In this document: positions 37,843 to 46,720 of the stretch, in pieces | Position numbering within the stretch: the stretch's first letter is position 1 | Layout of the letters: each line of letters starts with the position of its first letter | Origin: JACKIP01 sp963710165 | GTDB lineage: Bacteria; Pseudomonadota; Alphaproteobacteria; Micavibrionales; Micavibrionaceae | NCBI GenBank assembly: GCA_963710165.1 | Contig: CAVPYZ010000004.1 | Span: forward strand, 124,001 to 188,000 | DNA: 64,000 nt | Reading direction: 5' to 3' | The notes under the pieces: generated by a model | The model's input: only the letters and a program-made list of their open reading frames with translations | What the model was told of the DNA's origin: nothing | Database searches by the model: none | Translations under genes and position numbers: made by a program

Positions 37843-38520
37843 ATGGACATAGCACAAATTATTTTCCCCGGTACGAACAGAGAGCATGACATGGCAATGG
37901 CGCTACGCCAAGCAGGTGCCGGTAATGTTAGAATGGTCTGGCATAAGGAAACCGACATTGGTAGTCCTGACCTGATCGTTTTGCCTGGCGGGTTTTCCTA
38001 TGGTGATTATTTACGTTGCGGTGCCATGGGCGCCCATTCGCCCGTCATGAAAGATGTTATTCAAAAAGCAAAAAGCGGAACGAAAGTATTCGGTGTCTGT
38101 AACGGATTTCAGATTTTGGTTGAAACAGGGTTGCTACCCGGCGCGCTGTTACAAAATCGCTCTCTCAAATTTATTTGTAAGAATGTTCATTTGAAATATG
38201 AGGCGCAGAGCGGGTATCTGAATAAAGGCGATGTCATTACCGTTCCCGTGGCACATGGCGAAGGCAACTACTTTGCAAATGACGATATTTTAAAAGAGTT
38301 GGAAGATAGCGATTCCATTGCGTTTAAATATTGTAACGATAATGGCACGTATGATGAAGCCGCCAATCCGAACGGATCAATCCACAATATTGCAGGAATT
38401 TATAATAAAGAAAAAAATATTCTTGGTATGATGCCACATCCTGAAAATGCCACGCTGGATCATCAAGGTAGCCAGTCAGCACGAACTTTTTTCAAGACTA
38501 TGCTGGACAGTATCGCATAA
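37843..38520 (+). CDS. purQ: PurQ, phosphoribosylformylglycinamidine synthase glutaminase subunit
   Basis: A 225-residue class I glutamine amidotransferase that supplies ammonia to PurL in step four of purine synthesis. The nucleophile C86 lies in FGVCNGFQIL, the LPGGFSYGDYLR oxyanion-region motif is present, and the catalytic His/Glu are in MMPHPENA. The length fits the separate PurQ of the PurSQL system. purS and purL are not in the window, so the pathway genes are dispersed. An AT-rich stretch with weak dyad symmetry after the stop may separate it from the bufferin operon. Confidence 0.96.
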   Translation: MDIAQIIFPGTNREHDMAMALRQAGAGNVRMVWHKETDIGSPDLIVLPGGFSYGDYLRCGAMGAHSPVMKDVIQKAKSGTKVFGVCNGFQILVETGLLPGALLQNRSLKFICKNVHLKYEAQSGYLNKGDVITVPVAHGEGNYFANDDILKELEDSDSIAFKYCNDNGTYDEAANPNGSIHNIAGIYNKEKNILGMMPHPENATLDHQGSQSARTFFKTMLDSIA

Positions 38521-38548
38521 AAAATAACAGCTTTTTAAAAAAAAAGTT

Positions 38549-38573
38549 GTAACCATCTGATGGTCGTGTCGAA
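38549..38573 (+). promoter_or_regulatory. ECF-sigma-like promoter of the bufferin operon
   Basis: GTAACC at 38549-38554 and CGAA at 38570-38573 are separated by 15 bases, about 60 bases before the bufA start. The pair resembles -35 (AAC-type) and -10 (CGA-type) elements of ECF sigma factors. Related operons in Caulobacter are controlled by the ECF factor SigF with a GTAACC/CGAA-like motif, to my recollection with a similar spacer. No sigma or anti-sigma gene lies in the window. Confidence 0.5.
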
Positions 38574-38634
38574 CACAGTATAATCATGACCAACATGAGA
38601 CACTTTAACAAAACTTACTTTAGGAGACCTAAAC

Positions 38635-38955
38635 ATGACAACGTTAACAAACAGAACAATTAACACGCTTATTGCCGGTGCATTTGCAACAACAATGGGC
38701 ATTGCCGCAACATCTGCCGAAGCGGGCGAGCACGCAACAAAGGCAGATAAAGAAAAATGTTACGGCGTCGTTGAAGCCGGTAAAAATGATTGCGGAAATG
38801 CCGCAGGAACACATTCATGTGCAGGTATGGCAGCAACAGACGCCGATGGCGGTGAGTGGCTGTCGCTTCCAAAAGGAATTTGTGAGCGTTTGGCCGGCGG
38901 ATCATTAGAGCCAATCATGGAAGAAGACAAAATGATGGAAGAGGAGCAAGGTTAA
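38635..38955 (+). CDS. bufA: BufA1-type bufferin precursor (DUF2282)
   Basis: A 106-residue precursor of a copper-binding ribosomal peptide. A signal peptide (about 1-30, cleavage near AEA-G) marks export. The core has four cysteines in the DUF2282 arrangement: C42 in EKCYG, C53 in NDCGN, C62 in HSCAG and C83 in GICER, with the LPKG motif before the last. In characterised bufferins, core cysteines are converted to thiooxazole-type heterocycles by an MNIO enzyme. An extra acidic, Met-rich tail (residues 94-106) follows the usual GGSLEP ending. AGGAGA stands upstream of the ATG. It is the first gene of a four-gene run. Confidence 0.9.
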   Translation: MTTLTNRTINTLIAGAFATTMGIAATSAEAGEHATKADKEKCYGVVEAGKNDCGNAAGTHSCAGMAATDADGGEWLSLPKGICERLAGGSLEPIMEEDKMMEEEQG

Positions 38956-38974
38956 ACTTTTCTGTTAGTAGAAT

Positions 38975-39934
38975 ATGACGAAAAACAGTCACATCAATCG
39001 AAATTATCAACAGGGTTCGGCAGGTTTGCCGGACCCTGTTGGCATTGGTCTACGCGGCCCGCATTACCGTGATATAGATGACCAGAAACCAGATATTGGC
39101 TGGTTAGAGGTTCATCCCGAAAATTATTTTGGCGGCGGTATACATCGTCATTTTCTAGAAAAATTGCGCAAAGATTATGAAGTGAGTTTTCACTCCGTCG
39201 GCATTTCTTTGGGCTCCGCGCATGGGGTGGATACAACGCATCTCAGCAGAATTAAAGAGCTGGCAGATATTTTCGAACCGTTTCAAATGTCGGATCATGC
39301 CTCATGGAGCGCAAGTGGGAATGCCCATTTAAATGATTTATTACCGCTGCCCTATACCAAAGAAACGTTGGAGACGCTTTGCCGCAACATTGATACAGTT
39401 CAGGATTATTTCGGGCGTCGTATTCTGGTTGAAAACCCTTCTACTTATATGGCATACGCCGAAAATGATATGGAGGAATACGAGCTGATGAATGAAATTG
39501 CGGCGCGGACAGGGTGCGGTATTTTGCTGGATTGTAATAACATTTTTGTGCAAGCACATAATCATAATTTTGACCCGTTTCATTATATTTCACAGATTCA
39601 TAAAGATTACGTCGGCGAAATGCATCTTGCGGGGCATACCAAGCGCGATTTGGGTGAAGAGACTATTCTGATCGATACGCATTCCAAGCCGGTCAAAAAA
39701 GATGTTTGGGATTTATATAAACATGCGGTGACCCATTTGGGGGAAACATTGACCCTGATCGAGTGGGACGTCGACCTGCCGCCCCTACAGGTATTATTGG
39801 ATGAAGCCAAGAAGGCACGTCAGATTTTGAGAGATCAAACGAGTATTGTTGATGAAGCAACCTTGGATGAAGCCAAGCAGATGAAATCGCAGCCAGATAT
39901 TCAAACGCGTCATATAGAAGGGATTAGAACCTGA
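38975..39934 (+). CDS. bufB: BufB, MNIO-family (DUF692) peptide-modifying enzyme
   Basis: A 319-residue multinuclear non-heme iron oxygenase of the DUF692 family, a TIM-barrel that modifies precursor cysteines. Family features seen are VGIGLRGPHYRD near the start, LEVHPENYFGGG, SVGISLGS, MSDHASWS, ILVENPSTYM, LLDCNNIFVQAHNH and EMHLAGHT; these supply the His, Glu and Asp iron ligands. A C-terminal helical extension (about 275-319) is present. It follows the bufA-type gene by 19 bases and precedes bufC by 3, matching the known bufA-bufB-bufC order. Cytoplasmic by absence of a signal peptide. Confidence 0.95.
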   Translation: MTKNSHINRNYQQGSAGLPDPVGIGLRGPHYRDIDDQKPDIGWLEVHPENYFGGGIHRHFLEKLRKDYEVSFHSVGISLGSAHGVDTTHLSRIKELADIFEPFQMSDHASWSASGNAHLNDLLPLPYTKETLETLCRNIDTVQDYFGRRILVENPSTYMAYAENDMEEYELMNEIAARTGCGILLDCNNIFVQAHNHNFDPFHYISQIHKDYVGEMHLAGHTKRDLGEETILIDTHSKPVKKDVWDLYKHAVTHLGETLTLIEWDVDLPPLQVLLDEAKKARQILRDQTSIVDEATLDEAKQMKSQPDIQTRHIEGIRT

Positions 39935-39937
39935 GTT

Positions 39938-40717
39938 ATGAAGCTGAAAGAGACACAAAACCTGTTTCAAGATCATATGGTGCGTACCAATGATCAGATA
40001 GATGAGAGATTTGCGGCATTATATGAAACAGGAAAAATTCCTTTAGATGAGAGAGTACGGGTCTATCGTGATAATATTGTCAGCGGTTTGGCGGCCACGA
40101 TGGCACAGACATTTCCAACCGTGCGCGCCCTTTGTGGTGAAGAATTTACCCGTGGATTGCTGCGGCATTACATTCGTCAAAACCTGCCGCAAAGTGGCTG
40201 GCTGGAAGAATACGGCGCCGATATTCCCGAATTTATTGCAACATTTCCGCCCGCGAAGCAACTGCCCTATCTGGCAGATAGTGCCAAACTGGATTGGTGT
40301 TTGAGCGCGTGTGAACATGCACAGGATGATTATGCCTTATCCCCCAAAAATTTGCAGGGATTGGAAAGGGTTGGTGACGTTACGTTGCATTTAAGAACGT
40401 CGGCCTATCTTTTATATTCACCTTTTCCAATTTTGAAAATTCGCGACTTTTCTCTCAATCCCGATCATGAGGAGATGTCACCGCCAGATTTAAAAGGCGG
40501 GGAAACATATGTCATGATTTATCGCCCTTATTTAAAAGGGGAATATATCGAGCTGTCGAAAGACGAATATGCATTTTTAAAACATATTCACGGCGGCGAG
40601 AGTGTGGCATCCGCGCTTGAACAGACCATAGAGGTTTTTCAAGACTTTGATTTCAATACATTTTTTCAGAAATTTTTTAATTATGAAACTTTTCGGGATG
40701 TGAAGGCGAATGCATAG
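39938..40717 (+). CDS. bufC: BufC, DUF2063 partner of the MNIO enzyme
   Basis: A 259-residue protein of the HvfC/BufC family. The N-terminal DUF2063 domain (about 5-100) has VYRDNIVSGLAATMAQTFPTV, a conserved helical segment. The C-terminal half is an RRE-like winged fold that in related systems presents the precursor to BufB. FAALYE and the LLRHYIRQNLPQSGWL stretch also fit the family. The start is three bases after the bufB stop, so the proteins are probably made in equal amounts. The role is precursor recognition for cysteine modification, known from the family. Confidence 0.9.
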   Translation: MKLKETQNLFQDHMVRTNDQIDERFAALYETGKIPLDERVRVYRDNIVSGLAATMAQTFPTVRALCGEEFTRGLLRHYIRQNLPQSGWLEEYGADIPEFIATFPPAKQLPYLADSAKLDWCLSACEHAQDDYALSPKNLQGLERVGDVTLHLRTSAYLLYSPFPILKIRDFSLNPDHEEMSPPDLKGGETYVMIYRPYLKGEYIELSKDEYAFLKHIHGGESVASALEQTIEVFQDFDFNTFFQKFFNYETFRDVKANA

Positions 40718-40748
40718 GCAGAACAAAACTTAAACAGAAAGCTTCACT

Positions 40749-41273
40749 ATGCAACGCACCTTTCAATCTATTGATCGTATGATCAACCCCCTCAGAAATT
40801 TTGCAACTATCATTGCGCAACCGATCCTGCTTCTCTCTATTCGCGTGTTTATGGCATGGATATTTTTCAAATCGGGTATGCTGAAATTTGGTACATGGCA
40901 GAACGGTAATTTTGATTCAACGATTTACTTATTTGATGAAATCCATCCTGTTCCCGGTCTTGATCCTACTCTTGCTGCTTATGCTGCAACGGGTGCGGAA
41001 GTAATTCTGCCCGTGTTATTAGCGCTCGGTTTATTCAGCCGTTTTACGGCGGCAGGTTTAATCACCATGACCATGACGATACAATATCTTATTGCAGGTG
41101 ATTTTTATTTGAATGAGCATAATTACTGGATGTTATTACTGGCCGTTCCCTTTATAGTCGGTCCTGGACGTCTTTCCGCCGATGCCCTCTTGCGCTATGT
41201 TATCTGGAGCGGTAAGAAAGAAACCTATGGAAGCAGAACACATCAAACAATCAATCACGCCCAGCTCGCGTAA
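40749..41273 (+). CDS. DoxX-family membrane protein (BufD/GigD-like)
   Basis: A 174-residue protein with four hydrophobic helices and DoxX signatures: RVFMAWIFFKSGMLKFG at the N-terminus and GAEVILPVLLALGLFSRFTAAGL in the middle. DoxX proteins commonly end bufferin and related MNIO operons, where their role is not settled; membrane redox or transport has been proposed. It follows bufC by 31 bases and its end overlaps lspA by 47 bases, so transcription from the bufferin promoter may run into lspA. Confidence 0.88.
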   Translation: MQRTFQSIDRMINPLRNFATIIAQPILLLSIRVFMAWIFFKSGMLKFGTWQNGNFDSTIYLFDEIHPVPGLDPTLAAYAATGAEVILPVLLALGLFSRFTAAGLITMTMTIQYLIAGDFYLNEHNYWMLLLAVPFIVGPGRLSADALLRYVIWSGKKETYGSRTHQTINHAQLA

Positions 41274-41754
41274 GCTGGCACTGGCGGGCTTGGGGCTTGC
41301 CCTTATACTATTTATTGCGGATCAGGTATCAAAAACCTTGATCCGCAATTACGTTCTGGATCAGGGCGGCGCGGTGGAAGTGCTACCTTTTTTCAATCTG
41401 GTGTATGTTTGGAATGAAGGGGTTAGCTTTGGCATGATGCAGGCAGGATCGCCCGCAGGTGTATATCTGCTGATCGGAATTGCCGCCGCTATTACTGCGC
41501 TGTTCCTAGTCTTACTGATCAAGTCGGATCATTATGTGACCGCCATTGGATGCGGTACAATTATTGGCGGGTCATGCGGTAATATTGTGGACCGCGTTCA
41601 ATATGGCGCCGTATATGATTTTGCAGATGTGCACGCCCTTGGATATCATTGGCCGGCTTTCAATGTGGCAGATGCGTGCGTGATGATCGGTATTGCTATT
41701 ATCGCCTATGATAGTTTATTCTTATCGTCTAAATCGAAAGAAACAACATCATGA
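41227..41754 (+). CDS. lspA: LspA, lipoprotein signal peptidase II
   Basis: A 175-residue four-helix aspartyl protease that cleaves prolipoprotein signal peptides. Conserved elements are DQVSKTLI in helix 1, FNLVYVWNEGVSFG, and the two catalytic aspartates in GNIVDRV and FNVADACV. I place the start at ATG 41227 because the family's N-terminus is short; the open frame continues upstream to 41182 without homology. It lies inside the end of the DoxX gene and overlaps the next lipoprotein gene by four bases (ATGA). A lipoprotein gene right behind its own signal peptidase is a sensible pairing. Confidence 0.95.
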   Translation: MEAEHIKQSITPSSRKLALAGLGLALILFIADQVSKTLIRNYVLDQGGAVEVLPFFNLVYVWNEGVSFGMMQAGSPAGVYLLIGIAAAITALFLVLLIKSDHYVTAIGCGTIIGGSCGNIVDRVQYGAVYDFADVHALGYHWPAFNVADACVMIGIAIIAYDSLFLSSKSKETTS

Positions 41755-42221
41755 TGCTGCGTATAATTCCTTTTTTAATTCTTACTATATTCATGGTCGG
41801 TGCCTGTTCAAATCCGCGTAAATCGTTGGGTTTGTCGAAGAATGCGCCTGACGAATTCAAGGTGACAAAAAATGCGCCGCTGGAAATCCCCCCCAGTATG
41901 ACATTGCCAACGCCAAGACCAGGCGCACCGCGTCCGCAAGAAATAGAAGTTACAAAACAGGCCAAAGCTGCTTTATTCGGCGGACGCTCCGCACCCGCGC
42001 GCCCGTCACAGGCCGAGGCATTATTATTGGAGCAAGCCGGAACGGCCAATGCCGCAAGTAATATTCGCACCACGATTGACAGTGAAGTCGGGGTGATTGA
42101 TGAAAGTAATCAATCCGTTGCAAAACGCCTGCTTGGAATTGGTAAAGACGGAAGCGAAGCCAAGGTTTTAAATGCCACGGAAGAGGCAGAAAGATTAAAA
42201 CAGACGAGCAATAAAGAATGA
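41751..42221 (+). CDS. DUF3035 lipoprotein, BamF-like
   Basis: A 156-residue lipoprotein with lipobox MVGAC and lipidated Cys about 19. The conserved DUF3035 start follows: LGLSKNAPDEFKVTKNAPLEIPP, with the proline-rich stretch and the KQAKAALFGG segment. Members are associated with the alphaproteobacterial outer-membrane assembly complex as BamF. Expected location is the periplasmic face of the outer membrane. It overlaps lspA upstream and the M16 peptidase gene downstream (ATGATG), so all three are coupled. Confidence 0.88.
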   Translation: MMLRIIPFLILTIFMVGACSNPRKSLGLSKNAPDEFKVTKNAPLEIPPSMTLPTPRPGAPRPQEIEVTKQAKAALFGGRSAPARPSQAEALLLEQAGTANAASNIRTTIDSEVGVIDESNQSVAKRLLGIGKDGSEAKVLNATEEAERLKQTSNKE

Positions 42222-43645
42222 TGAATTATAATATGTCATCGCAGTGTTTTTTTTGTTCACTTGCTTTTGCAATTCTTATCATTTGTCTTCATTCAAATAT
42301 TGCGACCGCGCAGGATAAGTTATTCAATGCCAAAACGGCGATTTTAGAAAACGGTTTAGAAATTGTTCTGATCGAAAACCATCGCGCCCCGATTGTAACC
42401 CATATGGTGTGGCATAAAGTGGGCGGCGCGGATGAGCCGGACGGTAAATCAGGGCTGGCACATATGTTTGAACATTTAATGTTCAAAGGATCCGAAAATG
42501 TTCCGTCAGGTGAATTTTCAAAACGGGTACGTGCCCTTGGCGGACGTGATAATGCCTTTACATCTTATGATTACACAGCTTACTTCCAATCAATTGCTGT
42601 GGAGCATCTGGAGGAAATGATGCGTATGGAGGCGGATCGTCTACAGAGTTTGACTCTGCCACCGAATGATTTTGAGTCCGAGAAAAACGTTGTGATGGAG
42701 GAGCGCCGACAACGCACAGATAATGACCCGACAGGGCGGTTTTATGAACAGCTCGGCTATAACCTGTTTCCGAAACACCCCTATGGTGTGCCTTTGATTG
42801 GCTGGATGGAAGAGATTGCCGCGCTAAGCAAAGAAGATGCGACCGCTTTTTACAAAAAATGGTATGCGCCGAATAATGCGATTTTGATTGTATCCGGTGA
42901 TATTACGATGGAGGAATTATTACCTCTGGCACGGAAATATTATGGACCGTTTAAGCCCTATGCTGCTTTGGATACTCCGCGTGAGCGACCGAATATTGCT
43001 CCTTTCACGGGTGAAAATACGGTTGTGTTTCATCATCCGCGCATTCAACAGCCGCAAGTGGTACAAATGCAACGCATACCGTCGGTGCGTGAGAATAAAA
43101 CCGATGCCTATGCACTACAAATTCTGGAAGATATTATGAGCGGCGGCCCGACAACACGCCTTTATAAATCGCTTGTTGTTGAACAGAAACTGGCAAGTAG
43201 TGCGGGGCTGGGCGTCAGTAATACGACCTATGATGACGGGCGTTTCTATCTGTATGCTACGCCGTTGGAGGGTATCAAGTTAGAAACATTGAAAAACGCT
43301 TTGGAAGATGAAATACGTCATGTAATTACCGAAGGTATAACAGACGCGGAATTGCAGGAAGCCAAAGACCGTATTCAGGCAGAGGCCATTTTTGCGCTGG
43401 ATAGTGTGACAGGCCCCGCCATGGTTTTCGGACGGTCCCTGACCAGCGGGCTGGACGTTAACGATGTTGAATACTGGGCGCGTGATATGGCAGCAATCAC
43501 AAAAGAAGATGTTCAACGTGCGGCGCAAACATATCTGAACCCCGATGATAAAAATAAGCTGGTTGTTACAGGGCATTTACTGCCCGAAAAACAAATAAAA
43601 AAAGTTGTAGAAGAAAATCCGACGCTAACAGAAGGTGAAGAATGA
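42218..43645 (+). CDS. M16-family zinc peptidase, catalytic subunit
   Basis: A 475-residue periplasmic peptidase. A signal peptide (about 8-31, cleavage near ATA-Q) precedes the inverzincin motif H82-M-F-E85-H86 in GLAHMFEHLMF, with the distal Glu ligand region in SEKNVVMEERRQR. The C-terminal half carries the family's R/Y substrate-anchoring segment GPTTRLYKSLV. It forms an operon with a second M16 protein that lacks the metal site, a common heterodimer arrangement (as in alphaproteobacterial and mitochondrial-processing-type pairs). Native substrates are unknown. Confidence 0.92.
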   Translation: MMNYNMSSQCFFCSLAFAILIICLHSNIATAQDKLFNAKTAILENGLEIVLIENHRAPIVTHMVWHKVGGADEPDGKSGLAHMFEHLMFKGSENVPSGEFSKRVRALGGRDNAFTSYDYTAYFQSIAVEHLEEMMRMEADRLQSLTLPPNDFESEKNVVMEERRQRTDNDPTGRFYEQLGYNLFPKHPYGVPLIGWMEEIAALSKEDATAFYKKWYAPNNAILIVSGDITMEELLPLARKYYGPFKPYAALDTPRERPNIAPFTGENTVVFHHPRIQQPQVVQMQRIPSVRENKTDAYALQILEDIMSGGPTTRLYKSLVVEQKLASSAGLGVSNTTYDDGRFYLYATPLEGIKLETLKNALEDEIRHVITEGITDAELQEAKDRIQAEAIFALDSVTGPAMVFGRSLTSGLDVNDVEYWARDMAAITKEDVQRAAQTYLNPDDKNKLVVTGHLLPEKQIKKVVEENPTLTEGEE

Positions 43646-43658
43646 GGAACAAATTTTT

Positions 43659-45065
43659 ATGAATTCGTTATTCCAATCTAACGCCATTTTTCCACGCGGC
43701 TTTCAGTTGTTTGCAGTAATAGTTGCTTTCCTTTTTGCCTTTGTGCCGTTATCTCATGCACGCGAGAAATTTCTGGATATTCAGGAACTGACAACACAAA
43801 GCGGATTGACATTCTGGTTAGTAGAAGACCATTCTATTCCTGTTATTGCGCTTAATTTTGCCTTTGAAAATGCGGGGTCAAAATATGACGCCCTTGAAAA
43901 ACAAGGTCTGACGCGACTGGCATCAAATACCATGGACGAGGGTGCAGGAGACATACTGTCTGAAGAATTTCAAGGACTTTTGAGGACGCAGTCAATTTCC
44001 CTCGGCTTTTCGGCGGGTCGTGACACCTTCGGCGGATCGATTTATTCACGAACCTCAACGATGGATAAAGCCGCCGCATTAATGAAAGAGGCGTTAACAC
44101 AGCCACGATTTGACGAAGCGCCGTTACAGCGTATGAAAGACTCCAATCTGGCGCGTATTCGTTCATCACAATCCGATCCACAGTGGATTGCAGCGCGTTT
44201 TGCCAATGATATTATGTTTGAAGGGCATCCTTATGCATTGAATAGCGGCGGGACTCTCTCAACCCTGCCAGCAATTACACCCGATGATTTAAGGAAATTT
44301 GTGCAGACACGTTTGGCGAAAGATGTGTTGGAAATTGCAATCGTCGGTGATGTGACGCCGGAGCAGGCAAAAACATATGTTGAAAATATTTTCGGATCAT
44401 TGCCGCCGGTTCAAACAATGTCGCAACAGGCGCGAGACTTTACCTTACAAAACCTGGGGCAGGCATATGTCTATGATCTGGATATTCCCCAGTCAATCGT
44501 GATGGGATTTTTGCCCGCCCTGTCACGGACTGACCCGGATTATTATGCGTTTCAGGTTATGAACCAGATTTTGGGGGCGGGCGGTTTCGGATCGCGCCTG
44601 ACCGAGGAAGTGCGAGAGAAGCGCGGTTTGACGTATGGCATCGGAACATACCTGACCCAAATGGAGCATATTGATTATCTAACATTGAGCAGTTCGACCG
44701 CCAATGAAAATGCGGGGGAGATGATCGCCTTGGCAAAGGCCGAGATGCAAAAAATGGCGGATACGCTTGTATCAGAAGATGAGCGGAAAAAAGCGATTGA
44801 TTATATAAATGGTTCATTGCCACTTACCCTGTCTTCGACGTCGAATATATCTTCCTTATTAATGGGGATGCAATCCGATGATCTTCCGATTGATTATCTT
44901 GATAAACGCGCCGCGGGGTTTAATGCCGTCACGGTTGAAGATATTCAGCGAGTCGCCAAAAAGTATTTGAAACCGGACGAAATGGGCCTGATAATCATCG
45001 GAAAACCAGAAAATATAGAAATAGAAAATGTCACAAACCTCAGCACCCTCCCCAATGTCGAATAA
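43659..45065 (+). CDS. M16-family protein lacking the metal site, partner subunit
   Basis: About 468 residues with a signal peptide (cleavage near SHA-R). The ATG at 43659 has GAGGAA nine bases upstream; an in-frame GTG at 43635 is less likely. The position of HxxEH reads RLASN (in GLTRLASNTMDEG), so zinc binding and catalysis are lost. The C-terminal domain keeps the GGFGSRLTEEVREKRGLTYGI motif with the Arg/Tyr pair that grips substrate. It is thus the non-catalytic half of a dimer with the preceding gene. The stop lies inside or just before the pgi start. Confidence 0.92.
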   Translation: MNSLFQSNAIFPRGFQLFAVIVAFLFAFVPLSHAREKFLDIQELTTQSGLTFWLVEDHSIPVIALNFAFENAGSKYDALEKQGLTRLASNTMDEGAGDILSEEFQGLLRTQSISLGFSAGRDTFGGSIYSRTSTMDKAAALMKEALTQPRFDEAPLQRMKDSNLARIRSSQSDPQWIAARFANDIMFEGHPYALNSGGTLSTLPAITPDDLRKFVQTRLAKDVLEIAIVGDVTPEQAKTYVENIFGSLPPVQTMSQQARDFTLQNLGQAYVYDLDIPQSIVMGFLPALSRTDPDYYAFQVMNQILGAGGFGSRLTEEVREKRGLTYGIGTYLTQMEHIDYLTLSSSTANENAGEMIALAKAEMQKMADTLVSEDERKKAIDYINGSLPLTLSSTSNISSLLMGMQSDDLPIDYLDKRAAGFNAVTVEDIQRVAKKYLKPDEMGLIIIGKPENIEIENVTNLSTLPNVE

Positions 45066-46632
45066 TCCAGTTGATACATCCGCGTGGGAAAATTTGGAAC
45101 GCCTTGCCGCTTCGATCAGCAAAACAAACATACGATCTTTATTTGAAGAAAATGCGGATCGTTACGAGCACTTTCACGTAGCGCATAATGACCTGCTTTT
45201 TGATTATAGTCGTCAGCATGTGACGGAAGAAGTTATGAAGGAGCTGTTAACTCTTGCCAAAGAAAAAGATGTTGAAGGATGGCGTCACGGTCTGTTTTCC
45301 GGGGCGAAAATTAACACAACAGAACAGCGTGCGGTTTTACATACGGCATTACGCCGTCCGGTTGATCAAGAATTGATATTTGAAGATGCTAACATTATGG
45401 AAGGCATTGCCACCGTTCAAAAACAAATGAAAGATTTTTGCGCACGCGTACATGGCGGCGATTTTACCGGTTTTACAGGTAAGAAAATTAAATCAGTTGT
45501 GAATATCGGTATCGGTGGCTCCGATCTGGGGCCTTATATGGTGTGTGAAGCGTTGACGCCGTGGCATCAGGAAAATATTGAAAGCCATTTCGTATCCAAT
45601 GTTGACGGATCACATATTTCGGAAGTTCTGAAAAAAGTTGATCCTGAAACCACATTATTTTTAGTGGCATCAAAGACATTCACAACGCAGGAAACCATGA
45701 CCAATGCTCAAACCGCAAAGGATTGGTTGTTAAAACATTTCAACGATAGCAAAGCTGTTGCCAATCATTTTGCGGCCATGTCGACCAATCAGGGCGCTGT
45801 GACCGCATTCGGCATTAATCCTGATTTGATGTTTCCGTTTGAAAACTGGGTTGGAGGGCGGTTTAGTTTGTGGTCGGCAATTGGGCTTTCAATCGCACTG
45901 ACAGTAGGGTATGAGAACTTTGAACAGCTTCTGGCGGGCGCACATGATATGGATTGCCATTTTCAAGACGCACCTTTAGAGGAGAATATTCCTGTATTAT
46001 CAGCGATGCTTGGAATCTGGAATCGTAATTTCTTGAAATATCCGGCATGTGCAATATTGCCTTATGATCATTATTTACATCGTTTTCCCGCATTTTTGCA
46101 GCAACTGGATATGGAATCCAACGGCAAATATGTGACGCGTGAAGGCGACGCCGTGGATTATGATACCGGCCCGATTATATTCGGTGAGCCGGGAACAAAT
46201 GGACAGCACGCTTTTTTCCAGCATTTGCATCAGGGTACAACAATCACGCCCTGTGATTTTATTGCCCCGATCACATCACAAAACAAAACGGGCAATCATC
46301 ATCAACTGTTATTAACCAACATGATCGCGCAAGCAGAGGCGATGATGAGGGGGCGCACTTTAGAAGAAGCCAACGGACAATCACAGCGTGTTTTTGAAGG
46401 AAACCGTCCATCGAATATTTTGTTATTTGACGAGATAAATCCGTTTCATTTGGGGCAACTTATCGCGCTGTATGAGCATAAGATTTTTGTTCAGGGTGTG
46501 ATTTGGGGTATTAACAGTTTTGACCAGTTTGGTGTGGAACTGGGCAAAGAAATGGCACATCATATTCTGAGCGGCCAAAATAAAGATACAGAAAACATCG
46601 GAATTTTGAATTACATCAAGAAACATTCATAA
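45028..46632 (+). CDS. pgi: Pgi, glucose-6-phosphate isomerase
   Basis: A 534-residue isomerase converting glucose-6-phosphate and fructose-6-phosphate. Family landmarks are IGIGGSDLGPYM, SKTFTTQETMTNA, GGRFSLWSAIGL (which contains the PROSITE-like core), and GEPGTNGQHAFFQHLHQGT with the catalytic Glu and His; a conserved lysine region closes the protein. The first ATG (45028) overlaps the preceding gene by 38 bases; the ATG at 45055 overlaps by 11 and is equally good, since the extra nine residues are not conserved. Cytoplasmic. Cotranscription with the M16 pair is likely from the overlap. Confidence 0.96.
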   Translation: MSQTSAPSPMSNNPVDTSAWENLERLAASISKTNIRSLFEENADRYEHFHVAHNDLLFDYSRQHVTEEVMKELLTLAKEKDVEGWRHGLFSGAKINTTEQRAVLHTALRRPVDQELIFEDANIMEGIATVQKQMKDFCARVHGGDFTGFTGKKIKSVVNIGIGGSDLGPYMVCEALTPWHQENIESHFVSNVDGSHISEVLKKVDPETTLFLVASKTFTTQETMTNAQTAKDWLLKHFNDSKAVANHFAAMSTNQGAVTAFGINPDLMFPFENWVGGRFSLWSAIGLSIALTVGYENFEQLLAGAHDMDCHFQDAPLEENIPVLSAMLGIWNRNFLKYPACAILPYDHYLHRFPAFLQQLDMESNGKYVTREGDAVDYDTGPIIFGEPGTNGQHAFFQHLHQGTTITPCDFIAPITSQNKTGNHHQLLLTNMIAQAEAMMRGRTLEEANGQSQRVFEGNRPSNILLFDEINPFHLGQLIALYEHKIFVQGVIWGINSFDQFGVELGKEMAHHILSGQNKDTENIGILNYIKKHS

Positions 46633-46720
46633 AGTTTTATCTTTCTTTCTGGTATAATCATCAATTGAAATACTGTTCTTGCAGAATGGCAAGACACACG
46701 GCGGAGAAAGATGCCTAAAG

